From Nectonema munidae (lineage: Eukaryota; Nematomorpha; Nectonematoida; Nectonematidae), in contig JAUIRK010000570.1 in the NCBI GenBank assembly GCA_030549495.1, forward strand, positions 310,001 to 374,000: a DNA stretch of 64,000 nucleotides, written 5' to 3'. Position 1 is the stretch's first letter. Every line of letters begins with the position of its first letter. The notes under the pieces were generated by a model. That model worked only from the letters and a program-made list of their open reading frames with translations. It was not told the origin of the DNA and did not search any database. Positions 1-11,879 of the stretch are shown piece by piece. The position numbers and the translations under genes were made by a program.

Positions 1-838
1 TAGGTAAGATAGTAAGTAAAATTAATTAGTTAACCCATTTTGACTTATTATTCTTGTAGATGAATGTACCGTATTTCCAATGGAATCAATAGACATTAAT
101 TGAAATCTTCTACTTTGCATGCACTTGTTTTATAGATAAATATTTAGTTAATTAATTAATTAAGTTAGTCAGTTAATTAGTAAATTGTTAGTTAGTGAAA
201 AGTTAATTGTGTAGTTCGATTTAAAAAGGGCCTTTATCTTACTAACTAAAGTAAGTACTACTGATATATAAAAATAATAATACAACAGACATAAAACGCA
301 ATAACCCATGAAACACAATATTTCGTATTGTGTCAATTCAAAAATCTATCGTGTAGACATTTTTACCTTTGGCCATTTTCACGATCTGTTGTATATGTAT
401 GCCCAATATTTTAAAATTTCTCATATTCATTAACTATTTTGTTGTTTACTAGTAAATAATTGAAAATTGATCGGTTTGTCAGAGTAACATATGTTATTAC
501 AAAAGAGGTCAATTTTCAGATATAAGTATCTATATTTGGAATTATTTAAATATATATTTTGTATAAAAAATTAAGCAATTTTTCATTTGGCCGACTCTTT
601 TGATTTTTCATGGAATATAATAACAATTCAATTTAGGAAGAGACTTTGTATCAATCTCTCATATTAATTCTCTCATATTAACTTCGTATTTTCGAAAATT
701 TCTCACATCATTCAAAAGATTTTTTCGTTAGGAAATGCTTAAACTTGATCAAAATCCGCTTACTTAATCGAGTAAGAGTCAGTGAACATTGCTTGAATTC
801 ATTTCTTTACTGATTTTCCTTCTCAGAACAAAAATTAA
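1..838. other. AT-rich intergenic DNA
   Basis: No gene is visible. The stretch is AT-rich with several short TTAA/TTAG runs around 130-205. It ends at the TTAA target site of the first MITE. The only reading frames are short chance frames. Confidence 0.5.
130..205. repeat. Degenerate TTAG/TTAA-phased tract
   Basis: The sequence is a loose array of TTAGT and TTAATTAAT units with point changes, such as GTTAGTCAGTTAATTAG. It looks like an old tetranucleotide microsatellite. Similar tracts recur at 1,320-1,425, 2,380-2,420, 2,586-2,796, 2,930-3,115, 18,110-18,180, 21,770-21,928 and 22,660-22,730. Confidence 0.6.
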
Positions 839-959
839 CCTTTTGAGGACCAGTGAGACAGGAGTGGCCTAGGAATGAAAGCCGCCTGCTTTAATTATAT
901 AAAATTTATTTGAAAAAGAAAACTGAGGATCAGTCTTTTAAATTTACGTCTTCAAAGTG
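839..959. mobile_element. piggyBac-type MITE, copy 1
   Basis: A 121 bp element flanked by TTAA (835-838) and TTAT (960-963). The left end reads CCTTTTGAGGACCAGTG. The right end, read in reverse complement, is CACTTTGAAGACG. The interior carries GCCGCCTGCTTT, a variant of the TCGTCTGCTTT core that marks the family. There is no coding capacity, so it must have been moved by a transposase encoded elsewhere. Confidence 0.65.
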
Positions 960-1228
960 TTATTTATGACTGTTCTCAACTTAGTTTCTCGTAAGGAAAT
1001 TATCGTTGAGAATCAAGCAGTGCGCCAAACATATTCAAGATTTAAAATAAAACAAACCGTAAGGAATTGAAATATGAAGTTATCTCGTATGACTAAATGA
1101 CAATGGAAATTTTAGCCAAAGATGAAATTCTGACCAATTGCTTGATTTGCAAAGTGGTGATGCCAAAAAAATGATTAAAAAATTTACACAAAAAAATAAC
1201 GACTCTTCTACCTTACTTTTTAATTTAA

Positions 1229-1316
1229 CAGGCACAATGGGGCACCAGTGTCCCAAAAATGCTCTGCTTAATTTATATAAAAAGTCATTGCAATAGAAAA
1301 CGAATGCCTCAAAGGG
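1229..1316. mobile_element. piggyBac-type MITE, copy 2 (degraded)
   Basis: TTAA at 1225-1228 precedes the left end. The right end GCCTCAAAGGG is followed by CTAA, a one-base variant of TTAA. The left terminus is poorly conserved, but the GGCACCAGTGTCCC and CTCTGCTTAA blocks match the family interior. At 88 bp it is probably internally deleted. Confidence 0.4.
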
Positions 1317-1319
1317 CTA

Positions 1320-1425
1320 ATTAATTTAGGTATGCAACTATAACTAATGAGCTGACTAATTAGCTGAATAACCGATTAACTAGTGATCTAATGATCTTTT
1401 AACCAAGTAAACTAACCAACTATTG
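1320..1425. repeat. Degenerate TTAG/CTAA-phased tract
   Basis: An array of CTAACTAATGAGCTGACTAA-like words running straight on from MITE copy 2. It has the same texture as the other TTAG tracts in the window but is more decayed. Confidence 0.45.
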
Positions 1426-2033
1426 TATTTTTTTCTGTTAGAAATTTTTGACATTCCGCGATTTGTTGGTATTTTATCAGGCACCATCTTCACGCCATGT
1501 GGTAAGAGGTGGACATTGGACATACTTGTGTGTGCATCGATATTTAAATGCTTCAATTCGATTTGACTTTATTGCAAAAAAGAGTGAATATGCAATGGCG
1601 GATAATAATAAAGAATTAATTATTTCAAGTTGAGGAGGAGGCTACGCGCGCATAATGAGTGCTTTTTCATTAAAACCAAATCCAAGCCAGAAGTCACGCC
1701 TGACTTTTGTGTACGTGCGTGATTGCGTGAACCATCACTAATGACTTGACGCATTGAGAACCCACTCGCATGAATATTTCAAAGAAATTAGTCTTCTCCT
1801 CTTGATGATAATTCATCCGCGTCACAACTACATACCATTGCCTTATCCTTCCATACTCATCTTTTCGCATAGACATCATAACTTTATCTTCTCACTCTTA
1901 CAGTCTTTTGCTAGACTTTCAAATTAAAAAACACAAAGAATGGTAAGGGTTAGCGCATTAAATATATGGATATTTGATTGTATCGCTGTAGTCAAAATAA
2001 AGATTAACAAACTTATTCAATAATCCTAATTAA

Positions 2034-2152
2034 CCGGTTGTCGACATCCGTCGACTTTACAAAAATAAAATCGTCTGCGTTTATCAATCCTTTTTAATAC
2101 AAATCTTCTGCTTTACATTAGATATCGTCTGCCTATTCTGGTCGTTAACGGG
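2034..2152. mobile_element. piggyBac-type MITE, copy 3 (GTCGAC subtype)
   Basis: A 119 bp element with perfect TTAA duplications at 2030-2033 and 2153-2156. The left end is CCGGTTGTCGACATCCG. The right end in reverse complement is CCCGTTAACGACCAG. Inside are three forms of the core motif: TCGTCTGCGTT, TCTTCTGCTTT and TCGTCTGCCTA. Copies at 21,929 and 59,312 are the same subtype, in either orientation. Confidence 0.8.
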
Positions 2153-2479
2153 TTAAGGAGCATTTGAAAATCCGTGAGCCTCGAATCGAAAATTAAAGGG
2201 AGGAAAAACGAAGTTGATTAATAGTTCTACAGCCAGGCCTGTCGCCATTACCTTAACACGAATGGGAGGAGCGCGCTAATACAAAACGTACACATTCACA
2301 AATCTCAAAGAATGGACGCAGTCAAATTCTGTTAGTGAGTCTTTCTGTTTCTCAGTTTTTTTTAGATGTTTAGTTAGGCATTTCCTTTCTTAACTAGTTA
2401 GTTTATTAGTTAATAGTGTTTACTCATTTACTGCATTTGTGCTAAATTGGATAAGTCAGATTGACAGTTTCTTTGTTGA

Positions 2480-2585
2480 CCCATTTAAGACCAAGCAAAG
2501 CAGACGACTTTAGTAATTCCTATTTAATTCCATTTAAACTAGAAATTCATCTGCGTTCCCTTTGGGAACATTGGTCGTAAATGGG
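2480..2585. mobile_element. piggyBac-type MITE, copy 4 (CCCATTTA subtype)
   Basis: A 106 bp element flanked by TTGA (2476-2479) and TTAA (2586-2589). The termini are near-perfect inverted repeats, CCCATTTAAGACCAA and, in reverse complement, CCCATTTACGACCAA. Inside are AAGCAGACGA and CATCTGCGTT, and a TTCCCTTTGGGAACA palindrome lies beside the right end. It sits inside a TTAG tract. Confidence 0.8.
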
Positions 2586-2796
2586 TTAATTAGTGAAGTT
2601 TTCTAGATAGTCAGATACCTTACTTTGTCTTGGCCATTGAGAGTAGTTTGTTTACTTAGTTGGCAGTTTTATATTTGTTACAAGTCAATAGGTATAGTTA
2701 GTTCATTGGTTATTCAGTAAATTAATGACTTTTTCTTGTCAAGTTAGTTGGAGAGTTTCTTTATTTGCTATCTACTTAATTTATTAGTCAATTAAT
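2586..2796. repeat. Degenerate TTAG tract between two MITEs
   Basis: Repeated words such as TTAGTTCATTGG, TTATTCAGTAAATTAATG and TTAGTCAATTAAT fill the whole gap between MITE copies 4 and 5. The spacing is about four bases, with many changes. Confidence 0.55.
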
Positions 2797-2914
2797 CCCT
2801 TTTAGCACGAATGTTCGCAAAGAAAACGCATACGAATTCCTGTTTTGAAAAGAATTAAATGGAGATTTACTGAAGTCGTCTACGTTCACTTTGCGAGCAT
2901 TGTTATCAAATGGG
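2797..2914. mobile_element. piggyBac-type MITE, copy 5
   Basis: An element of about 118 bp. TTAA(T) precedes CCCTTTTAGCACGAATG, and the right end ATTGTTATCAAATGGG is followed by TCAA. The interior has GTCGTCTACGTTC and paired TTCGCAAAG/CTTTGCGA words near the two ends. It is more diverged than copies 3 and 4, so probably older. Confidence 0.6.
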
Positions 2915-2929
2915 TCAATGATCCCTTTT

Positions 2930-3115
2930 TCGTCGCCAGCTACTTAGTTACTCCCTATATTAGTTTGTTTATCTATTCTATTAGAAGATAAACTTAAATT
3001 CATTAATCAGCCAGCTCGTTTGTTTGTTAGTCAGTCAGCTATAGTTAGTATTTTAGTTGATTAATTTTTTTTGTTAGTTTATATAATTGTTAGTTTATTG
3101 ATTGATTGCCAGCAA
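2930..3115. repeat. Degenerate TTAG tract
   Basis: This continues the TTAG-phased sequence beyond MITE copy 5, with words such as TTTGTTAGTCAGTCAGC and TTAGTATTTTAGTTGATT. No gene is visible from here to 3,681. Confidence 0.5.
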
Positions 3116-3681
3116 TGAAAGTGCAATAATATTTGAAAGGCAGTAGAAAATTTTTTCAATTGGGAATTAATGCGTCACGAATTTTATGCACATTTAATGA
3201 GTAATTTTCGTGGGCAGCTGATTATGTATATGCGAAATAAATAATTCAAAATGAAGAGCGCATGCATAGATACCACTTTTTATTCACACTAAGTACATAT
3301 TTCTTTGATGCCTTTTCCATTCCATGAATGGATGCGCGTGAGTGTGCTGCATCTCTCGCCTACGCATCCAAACGTGAGAGAAAAGAAAAGGCTTCTACAG
3401 TCGTTTATCGGATATTAAATATTCAAGGTAATAAGTATCACACTACTCATTCTTCTTCTTACTTCATCTCGTTTACGGACATTTTGCAAAAATCGATTTT
3501 ATACTTGTTACGAAAGCGTAGATAGTATCAACGCGTTTTCTTCATTTGCTTTCTATAAATTTTGCATTCTACTACGTACATATCGCACTTAATTTCAATG
3601 AAATTAGATGAGCATGCAACGATCCTCTTTTAACCTTGCGTAACCTTTTCAGCCACAATAAGACAAGAAATCCCATAATAA

Positions 3682-3802
3682 CTCTTTGACGACCAGAATT
3701 TTGAAGTCTAAGCATCTGCTTTATTTTTCAATGCAATTTTATATATCTAAAGCAGACGATTCTCATTTTTGGGACATCAGTGTTCCACGGGTCCTCAAAG
3801 GG
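3682..3802. mobile_element. piggyBac-type MITE, copy 6 (CCCTTTGAGGACC subtype)
   Basis: A 121 bp element. The left flank is ATAA, a variant of TTAA, followed by CTCTTTGACGACCAG. The right end GGTCCTCAAAGGG is followed by an intact TTAA (3803-3806). The interior is itself palindromic: CATCTGCTTT pairs with AAAGCAGACG around an AT-rich loop. Confidence 0.75.
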
Positions 3803-3850
3803 TTAAGTTATGTGAAAATTTGAGATTAATTTTTAAAAATGTGAGCTTAA

Positions 3851-3975
3851 GCCTTTGAAGACCAGTGTGAAACCACTAATTCAAAGAAGTGAAAATCGCC
3901 TGCTTTCAATTTTATAAAATCATATTGGAAAAGAAAGCAGAAGATTAATCTTCAAAATTCTTGAACTAAAGGAAT
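3851..3975. mobile_element. piggyBac-type MITE, copy 7 (right end unclear)
   Basis: TTAA at 3847-3850 is followed by GCCTTTGAAGACCAGTG. The interior has AATCGCCTGCTTT and AAAGCAGAAGATT in inverted orientation, as in copy 6. The right terminus has decayed, and the end given is approximate. Confidence 0.5.
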
Positions 3976-4004
3976 AATTCAGTCAGAAAGACCATAATTT
4001 TAAG

Positions 4005-4076
4005 GACTAATCGTCTTCAAAAGAATTTTGTATATTTAAAGCTGATGATTTTTATTTCTTAGGTGACTGGTGTAGT
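4005..4076. mobile_element. piggyBac-type MITE, fragment 8
   Basis: A partial copy with TCGTCTTCAAAAGAAT and a TATTTAAAGCTGATGATTTT core resembling the interior of copy 6. Neither end is convincing. Confidence 0.3.
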
Positions 4077-4230
4077 TAAAGTCGTTCTATCCCTTAAAAT
4101 TTATAGTAAGGTTTAGAAAATTATAATTAATTTAAAAATTAACTGTAATATGTTTCACTATGTTTTTTATTTTGTCTGCTTTGGTGTTTTTACCGACCTT
4201 TTATATCTAAAATTTAAAATTTTGTAAATA

Positions 4231-6566
4231 CAGTGGTACCTCGGTTTTCGAACATAATTCGTTCCTACAAAGTGTTCGAAAACCGATTTGGTCGAGCACC
4301 GAATCATTTATTCCTATAAGAAATAATGTAAAAGCAAATAATCCGTTCTCAAGCACCAAATGAAGTGTAAAGTATATGTATATACGTATTACTAAAATGA
4401 AAAAATAAAGAAAAAATGTTTATTCACGCGATACATGGTATTGATAACGGAGCAAGTTAAATGGAGCCCTCTTCCATAGTAACTTCTGGGAAATCACGTT
4501 CTTCATCTTCTTCTGTCACTGTTCTCTGTCTTTTTGGCTCACGTGAAATCTGCTTTGGGGAGTCTGTTCTTTTCACTAAAAACTTTTCCAGTGTTTGCTG
4601 TTTTTGTCGGCACTTTAATATTTTTCTGAAATGAGCCATCACATTGTCATTGAACATGTTCACCATTCTATTTGTAATCACTGTGTCTGGGTGGTATTTC
4701 TCAACAAAGTTTTGCAGATCAATCCATTTTGAAATCATTTCTTTCATTAGAGCACTTGAGGCATTTTCTTTATCCTCTTCTTTTTCTTCAATTTCATCAG
4801 CCGTTGTTTTCTGTTCATTTTGAAGATGTTTGAGTTCTTCTGTAGTTAGCTCGATACTATGGTCTTCCACAAGCTCTTCAACATCATCTGCGTTTACCTC
4901 CAATCCCATACTTTGCCCTATAGTCACAATATCACCGATGATAGAATCGTCAACAATTTTTTGGCTAGGTCCATCAAAGTCTTGTTCTATTACACATTCT
5001 GGCCATAGTTTCTTCCAAGCAGAATTCATTGTCCTGTAGCTTACTTGGTTCCATGCACTGTCAATGAGATTGATAGCATTCAAGACATGGAAATGGTTTT
5101 TCCAAAACTCTTTCAAAGTTAATTCAGTGTCATTCGTAATTTCAAAACACTTACGAAACAGGCCTTTAGTGTATAATTTCTTAAAATTTGAAATCACCTG
5201 TTGGTCAATCGGCTGTAATATCGGAGTCGTGTTAGGTGGAAGAAATTTTACTTGAATAAAATCAAATTCTTTAACCAAGTCCGCCTCCAAATCTGGAGGG
5301 TGTGCGGGAGCATTGTCAAGTAATAGGAGGCATTTTAATGGCAACCCCTTTTCCTGAAGATATTTTTTCACACTTGGAGCAAAAACTTCAAGCATCCACT
5401 CGGTGAAAACTTTCCGAGTGACCCAAGCCTTTGCATTTGCCCTCCACATTACAGGCAATTTGCTTTTCATTACATTATTCCGCTTGAACACTCTAGGGTT
5501 ATCTGAGTGATAAACCAAGAGTGGCTTCACTTTGAAATCACCACTAGCGTTACCACACATCAAAAGAGTCAACCTGTCTTTCATAGGTTTATGGCCTGGC
5601 AACGCTTTTTCATCTTTCGTTATAAAAGTGCGATTTGGCAATTTTTTCCAGAATAAACCTGTTTCGTCTCCATTAAAGACTTGTTGTGGGACGAGACCTT
5701 CTGCTTTTATGAAGTCACTAAATTCTTTTTTAAACTCTCTGCTCCTTCCTTGTTTGAACTTGCCGCCTCTCCATGCCTAAGTACACTGTGAATTCCGCTT
5801 CTTTTCTTAAACTTTTCGAACCATCCTCTGCTTGCATTAAAGTCAAAGTCTTTAGAACTTGCACCAGGAATTTTATTAACTAGATCGCCATAGATATTTA
5901 GCGCCTTTTCACAGATAAATGCTTCACTCACACTATCCCCTTTCAACTGTTTCTCTTTAATAAACACAAGCAATAACTTCTCAACTTCTTCAATTATTTG
6001 TGGTCTTTGCTTGCTTATTCCTTTAGATCCTTTTGCAACATCAGCGGCTTTAAGAATCTCTTTATTTTTCAAAAACGTTGATATTGTCGACTTCGGTATG
6101 CCATACGTCGATGCAAGATTGGAAACACGAACACCATTCTCATATTTTCCTATTATTTCCTTCTTTACTTCTATTGTCGCTCTCGTAGTTTTTCGCTTTC
6201 CTTTGTCACCGTCATTTATATTCTTTTTAGGAGACATGATTGGGTCGTATCTAAAATATAAATATATAATAATATACTATGTAAATAGTCAGGAAAATTA
6301 GCAAAAAATTATTACATAAATATTTAATATTCAAATGTTTGTATATTCCACGAATATTTAAACAAAATAAATACATACATGTATAAAACAATAAAGTACT
6401 TTGCTTTTTATTAAACTATTCCTGAACAAATATGCGTTCATCGCGTGTTTGGGAGCTGATCGAGTACCGATATCTGCTCGAAAACTGAAACAATTACGGC
6501 ACGATTTTTTTGGTCGAAAACCGAATTGTACGAGTACGGAGACGTTCGAAAACCGAGGTACCACTG
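4231..6566 (-). mobile_element. Tigger/pogo-type DNA transposon, nearly whole
   Basis: A 2,336 bp element with a TA target duplication (4229-4230 and 6567-6568). The terminal inverted repeats are identical for their first 23 bases, beginning CAGTGGTACCTCGGTTTTCG. Inside each end the words CGGTTTTCGAAC or TTCGAAAACCGA recur in both orientations, so each end can fold on itself and may offer several transposase sites. It encodes one transposase on the minus strand (4457-6237) carrying a single frameshift. Clean ends, an intact TA and nearly intact coding capacity make it the youngest of the three Tigger elements here. Confidence 0.9.
4457..6237 (-). pseudogene. Tigger/pogo transposase with one frameshift
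   Basis: This gene encodes a cut-and-paste transposase of the pogo/CENP-B-like group, about 590 residues. The first 176 residues (6237-5707) hold a psq-type helix-turn-helix (KYENGVRVSNLASTYGIPKS) and then a CENP-B-type DNA-binding domain (RGWFEKFKKRSGIHS). The DDE catalytic part lies in another frame: NGDETGLFWKKL just above 5641, LLLLDNAPAHP, and PILQPIDQQVISNFK supply the three acidic residues expected of DDD pogo enzymes. The C-terminal tail is acidic (EEKEEDKEN). The frames part near 5,735-5,755, at the conserved REFKKEFSDF block, by a net one-base shift. No other break is apparent. A dead but recent copy is most likely. Confidence 0.88.
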
Positions 6567-6979
6567 TAATACCAAAAATAACTAAAAAAATGAATATAAA
6601 TTTAGAGAGAGAGATAAAAAAACTTTATTAACACAAAACAGTTTTGCATAAATGCGAAAATATATATATAACGCTATTTAAAGAGAAAAATGGAACAAAA
6701 TGAATAAATTAAGCACTTAAATTACAAATTTGAAGCACAAAATCTAAAGCAAGTTAAGTATCGTGTAGACTGACTGTAAAGGCGGAAGGTATACATGCTT
6801 TTTAAACTTTTCATTTCAGAAAAAGTTGATCAGGTTATGTAATCCAATATAAAAATTCTTTTGAATCGAGAAATTAGTTAAAAGTGATGAAGAAATGATA
6901 TGGGATCGAAGTTTATAGTGACTTTTATTTTTTTGCTATCCCTTCGATGCGATACCCACAACTAAAAAACGATATCAAT
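6567..6979. other. AT-rich spacer
   Basis: This follows the right end of the Tigger element. I see no gene, only an AGAGAGAGA run near 6,605 and low-complexity AT sequence. Confidence 0.4.
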
Positions 6980-7110
6980 TGATAACTCAAGGTCTTGGCT
7001 TCGATCCCGCATCAAGCCTACTTTTCTCATGCTTTGATACAAGCGGCGCAATTCTGCCTTCTCGATGAAAACACCTCACGGTACCCTTACACTTACCCTT
7101 ATAAATTACA
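6980..7110 (+). mobile_element. tRNA-derived SINE, copy S1 (5' part diverged)
   Basis: This shares with five other copies the block AACTCAAGGTCTTGG, a B-box-like CTTCGATCC, CATCAAGCCTACTTT and ACAAGCGGCGCAATT, then a tail of CCTTACACTTACCCTTATAAA. The A-box head seen in the other copies is not recognisable here. Confidence 0.65.
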
Positions 7111-8285
7111 GTGCCTTTAACAATGAAAAATATGCGTTTAAGAAAAAAAAGATAAATCTACTTTTTGGCTGAGTGTGTCAAAACTTAAGAAAACCCGCGT
7201 TCTGAGCTTACCACCCATGCTTAGAGGAAGTGAAAGTGGCATGATTTAAAAATATATAGCAACGCCTAGATAAGGAATCATTGTTTCGCGGGTTAGACTA
7301 TATTTCTGGGCATCAGTAATGCCACACTTTGAGAAATACTAAAAGGTTCGATATGACTAGAATCGAAATATAAATTCAAAATATTAAAAAAATTTGAGAA
7401 TCCACGTGCCTCACAGTTTTTGTATACAGAAGGAAATGGTGTTAGATCGTATATTTCGATAAAACAAAAAATTGTTCTATCATAACTATGAAAATTTCTA
7501 AGACATGTTGTATTGGAATATTCTTTTATACCTCGCGGAGATCCTCATTTTAGATGCTAACTTTAGACATACTCAACATTTTGAAAATCATTTTCTATGC
7601 CTCACCCGGAATTCATAGACTTTAATGAAGCATAAAAATTGATCTACTATAATGTGACACTTTATGAAAATTTGCCAAGCATGCGACATTTGAAAATTCT
7701 TTGATATCTTGAGAGCATCGTCATTTTAGAAAGTCAAGCAACGTTAGACCAAAAGTCGTGGCGCTCAAAATTGCGTCATGTAGCGCCTTCCTGTACTAAC
7801 ATGGACTCAACACAAGACTTTGCAAACATTTTGGGCTGCATTCCACTTTTTAAAATTTATAAAGAAAATGGTGGTAGCTACTTTGAAGTAATGAAAATGT
7901 CAAGCTAATTTAAGGCTGTTAATGCGTCATTTCATCAAAAATGAGTATAATTTAAGAGCTATGTTATCATGGCTGACACTTTGTTTTAATGAAGAATTTC
8001 GTTCACACAAAAAAGGATCGGGTACATCTAAAACAACAACAACAACAAATAATAATAATAATAATTAATTAAGAAGTGTATTGCAAAGTAAATTGAATAA
8101 TTAAGCGCACACTCCTTTGACTTTCTCGCTTTCCTTCAAAAGAGGAAGTGATGCAAGAGGAATCGCTTTCATTGTTTTAAGCTTCTTGCCTTTTAGACTT
8201 TCTTTTGTGATGGAGGAGAACAAGCGCGATATCTAATACACACACGCAGCATATACAATACATATAAAATTTATTGATTCTGCAG
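7111..8285. other. Non-coding stretch
   Basis: I see no gene. From 7,370 to 7,760 two loosely similar paragraphs each run through TTGAAAATTC or TTTGAAAATC, a CCTCGCGG-like block and CATTTTAGA. They may be two old copies of one repeat. A short (AAC)n/(AAT)n run lies near 8,035-8,070. Confidence 0.35.
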
Positions 8286-8378
8286 ATAAGATGTATAGGA
8301 CGACTCTGGCATGTATTGCTCTCCCCAAACGCTTGCCAGACCACAAATATAACATCTATCTAAATTTAGTATGTGATG
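8286..8378 (+). CDS. Candidate orphan exon, unrecognised
   Basis: A 93-base segment with a good acceptor (TTGATTCTGCAG before it) and a good donor (GATG then GTAAGTC). Only one frame is open, entered after two bases and left with one base over. It reads RTTLACIALPKRLPDHKYNI and then YLNLVCD. The mixed composition is more protein-like than its surroundings. I recognise no family, and the phase does not fit directly onto the ephrin exon at 17,090. It could be an exon of a gene whose other parts lie outside or were missed, or a chance arrangement. Confidence 0.25.
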
Positions 8379-11300
8379 GTAAGTCATAAGAATGGCTGCC
8401 TACTCTCATGTAAACTATTTTGTTTTATCCTTTAGTGAATTTTTGTTTTTTTTGTTTGACAACAAAAGAGATAACTCGCTTTGATCTTTGAGAGTTTAAA
8501 GCATCCTTGCACCGCAACTCAAAGCATACATATAATAAATATGTAAAATTTCTTCCAAGTTAGTATTTATCTATACACAGTTGAACAGGGAACTTGATTT
8601 TGGCCATAAAAATTGTAAAAACTCTGTCTCCATTCCAGCAAAAATCATATTAGAAAGTGGAAGTTGAAAATGGTCACTTTCAGTAGATAATAATACAAAT
8701 GGAGGCAGACATTTTACAATTTTTATTTCTCATTTTTATAAACTACAAGTGCATCAGTTTCTCAATTTTATTTCATAAAATAGTAATCTAAAAATCGAAC
8801 GACTGTCTCGCTTAATTGTGTCGCCTTTAAATTGTCAAGCCTTATAACTAGTCAATATTCGTTTCAATTCAAACTTATCAAATAATAATCATCAATAAGT
8901 AATAATAATATCAATAAAAATAAAGATGCATTAAAGACGTATTTGTATTCATATGAATTAATATTTAATTTCCTACGTGGATCAAAATGTATCCCTCTTG
9001 CTTGATGCCTCCAAAATTTTCAAGGTAACGCATACACATTACACATCCTAAACATAATGAAGTATATAACTTTGCTGATGTAAAGTTATTTAACTTCTTT
9101 TTACTATAGGAAAAATGACAAGAACAGACCCAGAGAAGTATTTGGTTTCATTCTCCTCCTCTAAAATTAAGATTTGCACTTGCCTTCCATTCTACGACTC
9201 TTCACTAATTGTTTGCGTACTTCTAGGTTAGAGTAGATTCAGGGTGTGACTTTTACAGAAATAAAAAGATATTTTCGTAAAACTTTACAAAATCTTGATT
9301 TTTTTCACAACAAATTAAAACAATGTGATTTATTTCAATGTTTAAAATTTTTTAGAATAAAATACTTTTTATTTATTTATTACGAGTTCAAAAACTGAAT
9401 TAACCGAATTCATCTCAAAACTTTAATTTTTTCAAACACAATGATAATAAGGCGGTCTATTTCTTTATATTTTGAACTATTTAGAATGAAAAATATTTCT
9501 TTTTTACTAATTTTTGTATTTTTTGTTTTAATGGTTAAAACATCGAATACATTAATTATTTTTTTATTTATTTGAAAAAACTACGATATCTAAAAGTTTT
9601 CAGATTCTGCTTCATTTCACTTTTTTGAACTTACAAATAAATGAATAAAGAGAACACCTTAGATTTATTTTTCATTTGTAATTAGTTTACAATTATTGAA
9701 ATACATTGCCTTATTTTTAATTTGTTGAAAAAATTGAGATTACGAAAAATTTGAGAATATTCCCTCTTTGTTTCGTTAAAACGTCAACCCATAAGGGATA
9801 AATTCATGCAATAATTTTTTCATTTTTCGTTATTTTTCACTTTTAGCTTCCACCCAAAAATTTCTTTTCCAGTATTCACAAAAAAATTGGCCTCTAAAAA
9901 TGATTTTAGAGCTCTTCGATCCACTCTATCCGAAAGTTTGGCCTTTCACTTCCATTTCACGTTTTTATAAGTAACACCTGAAAAGGAAAAATCATAAATT
10001 AATTAAATAATGTGTTTTATGTTTATAAATGTCATATGCTTGCAATTTTTCAAAGAAAAAAAGGAATTCAGCGATGCTGCTTTTCAACAAAATATTTCGT
10101 TGTAAAATATTTTGAACAAATTTTATAATTTAATTTTGGATAGCACACTTTTATAAAATAAAGTAGAATAAAAATCAAATTATCGTTAATTTTAGCTTTT
10201 CAGAAAATCAGAAATAAGTCTTAGGACAAGTAAGAGAATATGAACCATTGTGGGAAATTAGTATTAAGAATGAAATTCGCAAAAGAAATAAATGTTCATC
10301 TAAAAAAATATTATTGAGACATAGTCTCATTTTTTACTACGAATTCCTTTCAATATAGAGTTGTGGAATATAAAAAATAAAGTTTTGTTCTTGCTAAAAT
10401 AATGGACTTTTAAAAAATTGATTCGGGTTTTAAAATAATTATAGTTAGTGAATCTAGAATGGAATCGAATGTTAGCACTTCAGTTTTAGAAAGACAATCG
10501 GATTAGATTAGCCGATGTTTAAGCTGTTATAAAAATATCAATTTTCTCAAGTCATTAAAATCTTCCTCTAGAAGTACAGCATCAAACTGCGAAATGACAT
10601 ATGGTATGAAAGCGAAAAATGATTACATCATTACTCTTCCAAATTTGTTCTCAACTAATTAAAGTAAAATCAATGGACTTTACGAAATATGACCTAACAG
10701 CTCTGACTTAATAATTATAATTGGTCTTGAAAATTTAATCCAAAAATCATATAAAATGAATTGTATCATCATTACTTTATTCGATTTTTCTCCATATATT
10801 TTTAATTAAAATGTTTTATAAAATTAAGAATGTTAGGAAACGTGCTGCAGGTTTCATTCTTTTCAATACAATTCGGAGAAAATTTTCAAACTAACTAAAT
10901 AACAGCGATTCAATGAAATGAGTACTAAATCTAGGAAAGCACGAAGAATAACAAATTTCAAGACTTTTGATGAATGATAAATATTCTTTCCAAAACTTTT
11001 GGATTCGTAAGCTCTAAAATATCTCATTTTGTCTTTAGATTTTAGTGAAACGTATATAGAAATACTACTTAGTTGTAATATAGTGGCGATACATTTTTCA
11101 ACAAAAATAAATGCTGCTTTGGATATAATTAATAAGAGATTATATTTTATTGCTTATTATTATTATTATAATTAGCATCGAAATCATTCTTCCAAAAGTG
11201 GCATTCGATATAGGAATGCTAATTCATGTCGAAATAGCAAAAATGGAAGCAATATATGCAAGAAAAGATGTGTGCTTACCAATATAATAATAATTAAAAT

Positions 11301-11879
11301 GTTATTGTACGCATCATTGATATTCAGTGAGGAATCTCCTAAGCGTAGACTACGCCATTTATGTTTCCATATTGCTGAACTTTATATATAAATATGAGAG
11401 ATAAGTTCATCTTCAATAAATTCTAAAATGAATATTTAATCGTGTAATTAAGGAAAAACGATATTTTCTTTTTCTTCTTTCAATCCTCAAAAACGATCAA
11501 TTCATTTACATTTTCACAAAAAAAAGCATCCTCCTCATCTTTGTAAAGAGTGTCACAATCCTACAATCATTTCTTTTAAAGCTGACCTTCACAAGAGTTT
11601 GTTCTGACGTAAACTGTGAACATAACGTAGACTGGCCATATTTTAATGAGACAAAATCAGGACATTTTAACAAATACCAGCATAAAAACAATTTTGAAAA
11701 TATTTATACGACCTTTATTTCTGTTTCTTTTTTCAATTCCACTTTTTCTATTTCCATTTTATCTCTTTTCAATAAGACAAAAAAAGACTTTTTACCCTGT
11801 AAGTTTTTTCCACCGATGCATATACTTTCTCAGTTGAAATAAAAATTGTTTCTTGAACTGATAGATCACATTCATAACG
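8379..11879. other. Long AT-rich non-coding stretch
   Basis: No gene, transposon end or tandem array stands out in this 3.5 kb. It is rich in A and T homopolymers, with an imperfect (TTA)n run near 11,155-11,175. Short reading frames at 11,506-11,837 are low-complexity and look like chance. Confidence 0.4.

Noticed and set aside
1448-1633. 61-residue plus-strand frame (VFYQAPSSRHVVRGGHWTYL)
   Set aside because: It has no splice partner or family, and its composition follows the local sequence.
6011-6631. Plus-strand frames over the Tigger element
   Set aside because: These are shadows of the minus-strand transposase and of the palindromic subterminal repeats.
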